A stretch of 19,392 nt of DNA. Origin: Avanaerovorax sp964442135 (GTDB lineage Bacteria; Bacillota; Clostridia; Peptostreptococcales; Anaerovoracaceae). The first letter of the stretch is position 1; each line of letters begins with the position of its first letter. The stretch spans positions 1 to 19,392 of the forward strand of contig CAYTYN010000026.1 in assembly GCA_964442135.1 (NCBI GenBank). The letters are read 5' to 3'. The notes under the pieces are model-generated. The model saw nothing but the letters and a program-made list of their open reading frames with translations, did no database searches and was not told where the DNA came from. This document shows, piece by piece, positions 15,416 to 19,392 of this stretch. The position numbers and the translations under genes were made by a program.

Positions 15416-15889
15416 ATGAGTATATCGGACGTTAAAATAAGAGATCTGAGAGAGGAATTTACCCTCTATTATACTGACGAGTACGACAGACTGGTGGACT
15501 TCTTCGTAAAGAATCAGCTTGAATTCGACGGTGATGAGGAGGTCGATACTGATATCATCAAGTGCTACAAGGTGACGGATAGAGATGACCGCCTCATAGG
15601 CGCTGCCGTGCTGGCTTTCAGGGAAGAAAAATACATCATAGACGGCATAGCCGTGGAGCTTGAATACCGAAAGGAAAAGATAGGAGAGGAGATGCTGAAA
15701 CAGGTGCTGGAAGAGGTTAAGGGTCTGGGAGGGGACAGCCTCTACCTGGTGGCCAGGGCTCCCGGTTTTTTCCGCAAAAACGGATTTTCCGCCATAGATC
15801 CTGACGATGCGCCTAATTTTTTCGAGTGCAAGTACTGCCCTCAGTACATGGTAAGCTGCAACCCTGAGGTGATGAAACGTGACATTTGA
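15416..15889 (+). CDS. GNAT-family N-acetyltransferase
   Basis: The predicted protein has 157 residues from ATG 15416, which has GGAG seven bases upstream and starts one base after the previous stop. The frame is open further upstream, but that part lies within the lipid kinase gene. GNAT features are LIGAAVLAF (strand 4 region), the IDGIAVELEYRKEKIGEEML segment with an acetyl-CoA loop that is a poor match to Q/RxxGxG/A (RKEKIG), and the C-terminal FFRKNGF at 118-124. A cysteine group, C138, C141 and C148 in ECKYC...SC, closes the protein; it could bind metal or be structural. The substrate is unknown. The gene lies between a lipid kinase and an exporter gene. Confidence 0.82.
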   Translation: MSISDVKIRDLREEFTLYYTDEYDRLVDFFVKNQLEFDGDEEVDTDIIKCYKVTDRDDRLIGAAVLAFREEKYIIDGIAVELEYRKEKIGEEMLKQVLEEVKGLGGDSLYLVARAPGFFRKNGFSAIDPDDAPNFFECKYCPQYMVSCNPEVMKRDI

Positions 15890-15901
15890 GGCGGTTTTAA
15901 T

Positions 15902-16666
15902 ATGAACTACGAGAAGATTCTTCAGAGCATACTGGACGTCGGAGAAGAGATGATCGTCAGCGGAGCGGAGGTGAGCAGAGTAGAGGACGCCATAAATCGG
16001 ATGTGCCGCGCTTACGGGGCTAACGATGACAGGATAAATGTCTTCATCATAACCTCTAACATTCAGGTAACCATAGAAGCGCCTGACGGTCATATCATAA
16101 CTCAGATAAGACAGATAATAAGGTTCGATGTAAACTTTGACAGACTGGATTATCTCAACGCCCTGTCGAGATACGTCTGCGAGCACACACCTGATCATGT
16201 GAGGATTCAGGAGATGTTTAAAGAGGTCATGGAACGTCCTGCCCCGAGAAAGGCCGCTAAGCTTTTCGGCTCCGTATTGGTAGCGGCTTCCTTTGCCGTA
16301 TTCTTCGGCGGTTCCGTCCGTGACGGCATTTCAGCGGGATTGATGGGCGCCGTCATCGTCGTAATGGAAGACGTTATGCTAAAGCGGGAGTCCAATCAGA
16401 TAGTGTATAATTTCATCGTATCCGCCGTAGCAGGCGCAGCCGCCATATTGACTGTGACCTTAGGCCTGGGTGAAAATGAAAACCTGATAATGATGGGAGG
16501 AATAATGCTGCTTATTCCCGGTATCGCTATGACCAACGCGGTCAGGGACATGCTTACGGGAGACATCGCCACCGGAATGCTGAGACTTGCCAACGCGATT
16601 CTTATCGCGGCCGCCATAGCCTGCGGATTCGCTCTGTCCATCGTACTGCTGGGAGGTGTACTGTAA
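15902..16666 (+). CDS. ThrE-type threonine/serine exporter, large subunit
   Basis: This 254-residue protein matches the ThrE N-terminal half (DUF1212), membrane proteins related to the threonine/serine exporter of Corynebacterium. The first 115 residues are soluble and hold the conserved VGEEMIVSGAEVSRVEDAINRMCRAYG and a segment with ITSNIQVTI. About five membrane helices follow: LFGSVLVAASFAVFF, GLMGAVIVVMED, IVYNFIVSAVAGAAAIL, MMGGIMLLIPGIAMTNAV and NAILIAAAIACGFALSIVLL. GAGGCGG lies seven bases before the ATG. The small subunit gene starts immediately at the stop. Substrate is a family inference; in several anaerobes these pairs are called simply threonine/serine exporter. Confidence 0.9.
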   Translation: MNYEKILQSILDVGEEMIVSGAEVSRVEDAINRMCRAYGANDDRINVFIITSNIQVTIEAPDGHIITQIRQIIRFDVNFDRLDYLNALSRYVCEHTPDHVRIQEMFKEVMERPAPRKAAKLFGSVLVAASFAVFFGGSVRDGISAGLMGAVIVVMEDVMLKRESNQIVYNFIVSAVAGAAAILTVTLGLGENENLIMMGGIMLLIPGIAMTNAVRDMLTGDIATGMLRLANAILIAAAIACGFALSIVLLGGVL

Positions 16667-17113
16667 ATGGAATATATCTTGATACAGCTTATCACGGCTT
16701 TTTCGGGCTCGCTGGGTTTTTCCGTTATACTGAAGGTTAAAGGTAAGCAGATACTATATGCAGGCATAGGGGGGTTACTCTCCTGGGGAGTATATCTTTT
16801 CGTGTTCGCCAGGGTAGGCGGATATTTTCCGGCCAATTTTGCCGCTGCTTTATTTGTGGCGGTATACGCTGAGATCATGGCCAGGGTCAACAGAGCGCCG
16901 GCGACTATTTTTCTGACCGCAGCCGCCATTCCTCTGATACCGGGAAGAAACCTTTACAACACCATGTATGGCATTGTTTCAGGGGAGAGCGCCTTTGCAT
17001 GGGAAAATGCCCGTACCGCCGGGGTTATCGCTCTGGCTATTTCATTCAGCTTCGTGTCCGTAGCGGTGGTTAACAAATACATGAACCGGTTTAAGGCGTT
17101 TAGAAAGGGATAG
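16667..17113 (+). CDS. ThrE-type threonine/serine exporter, small subunit
   Basis: A 148-residue membrane protein that matches the ThrE C-terminal half (ThrE_2). It begins MEYILIQLITAFSGSLGFSVIL, continues with GIGGLLSWGVYLFVFA and FAAALFVAVYAEIMARV, then the family-typical FLTAAAIPLIPGRNLYNTM, and ends with a last helix VIALAISFSFVSVAVV. Four to five membrane helices are expected. The ATG follows the stop of the large subunit with no gap, using GGGAGGTG within that gene, so the two should be made in equal amounts and work as one transporter, as the fused ThrE proteins do. Confidence 0.9.
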   Translation: MEYILIQLITAFSGSLGFSVILKVKGKQILYAGIGGLLSWGVYLFVFARVGGYFPANFAAALFVAVYAEIMARVNRAPATIFLTAAAIPLIPGRNLYNTMYGIVSGESAFAWENARTAGVIALAISFSFVSVAVVNKYMNRFKAFRKG

Positions 17114-17123
17114 TACAGGGATT

Positions 17124-17756
17124 ATGTTAAGGTTTATTTTCAAGCTGGTATTTAAGCTGATATTCAAGGTGATTTTGTTCTTAATCGCGGTCGCCGTAAT
17201 CATAAGCATACCCATAGTGATAAAGGGATACAACATGTACTCCGACGCTTTGGAGCAGGTCCCTCTGGAAGACAAGGTCAGTGAAATAACGTCAAAGGCT
17301 GACTATGTAACCCTGACACAGCTTCCGTCGGAGTTTATCTATGCCCTCCTGGAATCGGAGGACAGCAGGTTTTACGATCACAACGGCATAGACCTTCTGG
17401 CTATCGCCAGAGCCGCCATAGTCGATATAAAGACCATGTCTTTAGCCGAGGGTGGGAGCACCATAACCCAGCAGCTGGCAAAGAATATGTACTTCGAGTT
17501 CGATAAGACTCTGTCCAGAAAAGTGGCCGACGCCCTCATGGCGAGGGAAATAGAGAAAAACTACGAAAAAGATCAGATCTTGGAGCTTTACATAAACTCC
17601 ATATACTTCGGTGAGGGCTGCTACGGGATCAGCGCCGCTGCCGCCTACTATTACGGCGTAGTCCCGAAGGAGCTTACCGCAGAGCAGCAGGAGGCGCTTA
17701 TAAGGACAATAAAAGCTCCCAGCGTCTACAATCCGTTGGTCGCCGGCGGTGAATGA
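17124..17756 (+). CDS. Monofunctional peptidoglycan glycosyltransferase (GT51)
   Basis: The enzyme polymerises lipid II into glycan strands on the outer face of the membrane. The N-terminus is a membrane anchor (about residues 4-34), basic before the hydrophobic core. The GT51 domain shows the catalytic glutamate E79 in ESEDSRFYDHNGID (EDxxFxxHxG), GGSTITQQLAKN, then RKVADALMAREIEKNYEKDQILELYINSIYFGEGCYGISAAA. No transpeptidase domain follows. At 210 residues it ends soon after APSVYNP, without the RQxxVLxxM segment most relatives carry after that point, so the C-terminus is short. The ribosome site is weak (AGGG three bases from ATG, or AAAGGGA further up). It is the last gene of the rightward run. 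Confidence 0.92.
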   Translation: MLRFIFKLVFKLIFKVILFLIAVAVIISIPIVIKGYNMYSDALEQVPLEDKVSEITSKADYVTLTQLPSEFIYALLESEDSRFYDHNGIDLLAIARAAIVDIKTMSLAEGGSTITQQLAKNMYFEFDKTLSRKVADALMAREIEKNYEKDQILELYINSIYFGEGCYGISAAAAYYYGVVPKELTAEQQEALIRTIKAPSVYNPLVAGGE

Positions 17757-17770
17757 AGGGTTTGTTCAGC

Positions 17771-17788
17771 GGCCGCCGGTTATCGGCC
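17771..17788. other. Short GC-rich hairpin between convergent genes
   Basis: GGCCG (17771-17775) pairs with CGGCC (17784-17788). There is no T-run on either strand, so termination here is doubtful. Nothing better is seen in the 44 bases between the two convergent stops. Confidence 0.3.
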
Positions 17789-17800
17789 CCTTGACCCAGA

Positions 17801-19141
17801 TCATTCCTCATCATCGTCGGAGGATATATTTTTTTTCGTTACCACGGCCATGGCTACGCAATGACCTTCTACCTCGTGCACTTCGATCAGGAGGCCTCGA
17901 TCCTCGAAGGTGAAGGTTTCCCCATCCTCAGGGATCCGTCCGGTTATTCCGCATACAAAGCCGTTGAATGTGTCATAGTCATCGGTAGGAAGATCTACGC
18001 CGAGGATCTCTTCTACGTCCTCAAGTTCAGCGTCTCCGCTGATGCGGTATTTGTCTTCGGATATGGCTGTTATCTTTTCCGGTTCTTCTTCTTCCTCAGG
18101 GTCGTACAGGTTTCCGACCATTTCCTCTATCAGGTCGTGGATGGTTATGATTCCCGACATGCCGCCGTATTCATCGAGCAAAACGGCGAAGTGCTTTCTC
18201 TCTGTCTGCATGATCTGAAACAGCTTGCCGGCCTTCATGTCCTCCGGTATGTAAAAGACCGGTTTAAGTCCGGACAGAAGGAGGGATTTAATTTCGTCAG
18301 GGTCGGTCTCAGAGCCCTTTCTCACGAGAGCGAGGTATTCGCGGGTATCCAAGATACCTATTATGTCGTCCTTGTTCTCCCTGTAAACAGGGTAGAGGGT
18401 GTGTTTCGAATCCCAAATTTCCTCTTCCCAGTCTGAGAGAGGATCCTTCTCGTCAAAGGCGATTACGTCCCGCCTGTGGACGCAGATCTGTTCTGCCGAA
18501 GTATCGTCGAAATCCAACACGTTCCGGATGATCTCGTTCTCGTGCTCGCCGATCACTCCTTGGGTCCTTCCTTTCGCTATCATCATCCTTATCTCTTCTT
18601 CTGAAACCTTTTCATCATCTTCGTCAGGCTTCATCTTCAAAAGTCTAAGAACCAGATTGGTGGAGACAGTGAGCAGGCGTACCGGAGGAGCAAATATCTT
18701 CGATGTGCCGTATAGCATTCCCGCCATGCTCAGGCTTAGAGCCTCGGATTTCTTCATAGCTATCCTTTTAGGGACCAGTTCGCCGAATACCAGGTTGAAA
18801 TAGGACAGCACCATTGTAATGACTATGAGCATCACTACAGAGAGTATGTGCTCAGGAATCGGAGCGCCCCGGCTGATGAGGGCTTCAGTGATAGGCTCCG
18901 CCAGCTTATCTGCGGCGAAGGCGCTGCTCAGGAACCCGGACAGGGTAATGGCCACCTGGATAGTGGCTAAAAACCGGGCAGGCTGTTCAGTAAGCTTTAT
19001 CAGCTTTTTCGCTCTCTTATTTCCCGAATCGGCCAGGCTGCGGAGTTTCGCATCGCTTACGGAAATGACGGCAATTTCAGCACTTGCGAACACTGCGTTT
19101 AAAATGGTCAGAACTATCAACAACAAAATGGATACCAGCAT
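17801..19141 (-). CDS. CNNM/CorC-type membrane protein with CBS pair (HlyC/CorC family)
   Basis: The 446-residue protein has the full family order: an N-terminal DUF21/CNNM membrane domain (about 1-175, three to four helices, with FGELVPKRIAMK at about 119-129), two CBS domains (about 205-335, including QICVHRRDVIAF, TLYPVYRE and HFAVLLDEYGGMSGIITIHDLIEEMVGNL), and a C-terminal CorC_HlyC domain (about 355-430, YDTFNGFVCGITGRIPEDGE). An acidic tail, SSDDDEE, ends it. Members include magnesium exporters and cobalt/magnesium resistance proteins; the older hemolysin label is misleading. AAAGG lies eight bases before the ATG. The gene has its own promoter and a long structured leader, so expression is probably regulated, perhaps by a metal ion. 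Confidence 0.93.
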   Translation of the reverse strand: MLVSILLLIVLTILNAVFASAEIAVISVSDAKLRSLADSGNKRAKKLIKLTEQPARFLATIQVAITLSGFLSSAFAADKLAEPITEALISRGAPIPEHILSVVMLIVITMVLSYFNLVFGELVPKRIAMKKSEALSLSMAGMLYGTSKIFAPPVRLLTVSTNLVLRLLKMKPDEDDEKVSEEEIRMMIAKGRTQGVIGEHENEIIRNVLDFDDTSAEQICVHRRDVIAFDEKDPLSDWEEEIWDSKHTLYPVYRENKDDIIGILDTREYLALVRKGSETDPDEIKSLLLSGLKPVFYIPEDMKAGKLFQIMQTERKHFAVLLDEYGGMSGIITIHDLIEEMVGNLYDPEEEEEPEKITAISEDKYRISGDAELEDVEEILGVDLPTDDYDTFNGFVCGITGRIPEDGETFTFEDRGLLIEVHEVEGHCVAMAVVTKKNISSDDDEE

Positions 19142-19202
19142 ATATATACCTTTCTTTCAAAGTCTACGATGATCTAAGATAATAAATTTTAATTTTACAT
19201 AC

Positions 19203-19245
19203 AAAAAGGCACAGCCTCAAAGGGCACTCCTCGGGGCTATGCCTT
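19203..19245 (-). terminator. Leader terminator (attenuator) of the CNNM/CorC gene
   Basis: On the minus strand AAGGCATAGCC (19235-19245) pairs along 11 positions with GGCTGTGCCTT (19206-19216), with one G-U pair, and runs into TTTTT. It lies about 60 bases before the CNNM/CorC start and downstream of the promoter at 19346-19374, so transcripts must pass it to reach the gene. A conditional antiterminator is implied. A poor second promoter (TTGTAT, 17 bases, TATCTT) may exist just after it. Confidence 0.82.
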
Positions 19246-19289
19246 AAATTCTCATATATTCATACATGCCTCAAAAGCATCCCTCGGGG
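19214..19289 (-). repeat. Duplicated RNA module in the CNNM/CorC leader
   Basis: Read on the minus strand, the pattern CCCCGAGG, a spacer, TTTGAGGC occurs twice: 19268-19289 (six-base spacer) and 19214-19236 (seven-base spacer). The outer blocks of eight bases are identical and only the spacers differ. The second copy forms the apical part of the terminator hairpin; the first copy is within the small leader ORF. Such tandem copies suggest a duplicated ligand- or protein-binding RNA element. I do not recognise the class. Confidence 0.65.
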
Positions 19290-19320
19290 TTATTCGTACA
19301 GACCCGGGATGATCGTCCAT
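19252..19320 (-). CDS. Possible leader peptide of the CNNM/CorC gene, 22 residues
   Basis: An ATG at 19318-19320 opens a 22-codon frame ending in TGA at 19252-19254. It has AGGAAG nine bases upstream on the minus strand. The peptide starts MDDHPGSV and ends FEACMNI, soluble and without a signal peptide. It lies between the leader promoter and the terminator and covers the first copy of the duplicated RNA module, the layout of a transcription-attenuation leader peptide. The acidic, proline-containing start recalls the type of N-terminus that destabilises ribosomes at low magnesium in enterobacterial MgtL, but this is an analogy only. It may also be a chance frame inside a riboswitch. Confidence 0.4.
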   Translation of the reverse strand: MDDHPGSVRITPRDAFEACMNI

Positions 19321-19345
19321 GCTTTTTCACTTCCTTTCTATGATA

Positions 19346-19374
19346 AAAATAACACAACAGTATATCTTTGTCAA
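19346..19374 (-). promoter_or_regulatory. Promoter of the CNNM/CorC leader
   Basis: On the minus strand TTGACA (19369-19374) is perfect and lies 17 bases before TATTTT (19346-19351), a four-of-six -10. Transcription would begin near 19339, giving a leader of nearly 200 bases before the CNNM/CorC start. Confidence 0.7.
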
Positions 19375-19384
19375 TGTAATCCGC

Positions 19385-19392
19385 AAAGGAGG
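19385..19392 (+). promoter_or_regulatory. Possible ribosome binding site of a gene beyond the window
   Basis: The window ends with AAAGGAGG, a full match to the Shine-Dalgarno core. If it serves a rightward gene, the start codon lies just outside the window. Nothing else supports that gene here. Confidence 0.3.

Noticed and set aside
15377..16198. Minus-strand open frame of 273 codons across the GNAT and exporter genes
   Set aside because: It is antisense to two supported genes and crosses their junction, without domain features or a ribosome site.
17756..17800. Frameshift truncating the glycosyltransferase
   Set aside because: The alternative frames downstream of the stop do not encode the missing RQxxVLxxM segment.
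1..19392. CRISPR arrays, insertion sequences, tRNA or rRNA genes
   Set aside because: I looked for regularly spaced repeats, transposase-like proteins and tRNA or rRNA signatures and saw none.

Overview
The window reads as chromosomal DNA from a low-to-mid GC Firmicute, most likely an anaerobic clostridial relative. The support is T-box and glycine-riboswitch control, strong GGAGG-type ribosome binding sites, a two-subunit glycine decarboxylase (gcvPA/gcvPB), a split ThrE exporter, and a DUF815 ATPase. I cannot name a genus from sequence alone.

Layout. (1) Positions 1-98 hold the 5' end of an AAA ATPase on the minus strand. Behind it lie a consensus promoter and degenerate operator-like repeats. 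(2) Positions 363-7496 are a self-contained glycine cleavage operon on the plus strand: promoter, tandem glycine riboswitch with an overlapping terminator, then gcvT, gcvH, gcvPA, gcvPB, a lipoate-protein ligase and dihydrolipoamide dehydrogenase. These make the T, H, P and L proteins plus the enzyme that can lipoylate H. A long bidirectional hairpin closes the operon. (3) Positions 7585-9864, minus strand, hold ilvE followed by a DUF815 ATPase gene. (4) From 10061 to 17756 the plus strand carries a valine-type T-box and valS, then a tightly packed run: folC, a lipid kinase of the diacylglycerol kinase type, a GNAT acetyltransferase, both halves of a ThrE-type exporter and a short peptidoglycan glycosyltransferase. 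(5) Positions 17801-19374, minus strand, hold a CNNM/CorC-type membrane protein gene. Its long leader has a promoter, a 22-codon ORF, a duplicated RNA module and an intrinsic terminator.

Most of the genes are housekeeping. The least explained part is the leader of the CNNM/CorC gene (about 19203-19345): it has the layout of an attenuator or riboswitch, but I do not recognise the class. Second is a sharp change in codon choice between the gcv operon and everything downstream. By hand count ATA supplies 5 of 38 isoleucines in lpdA but 23 of 35 in folC, which suggests the gcv operon has a different history. Operator-like repeats around the AAA ATPase promoter and a five-cysteine insertion in ValS also merit attention.
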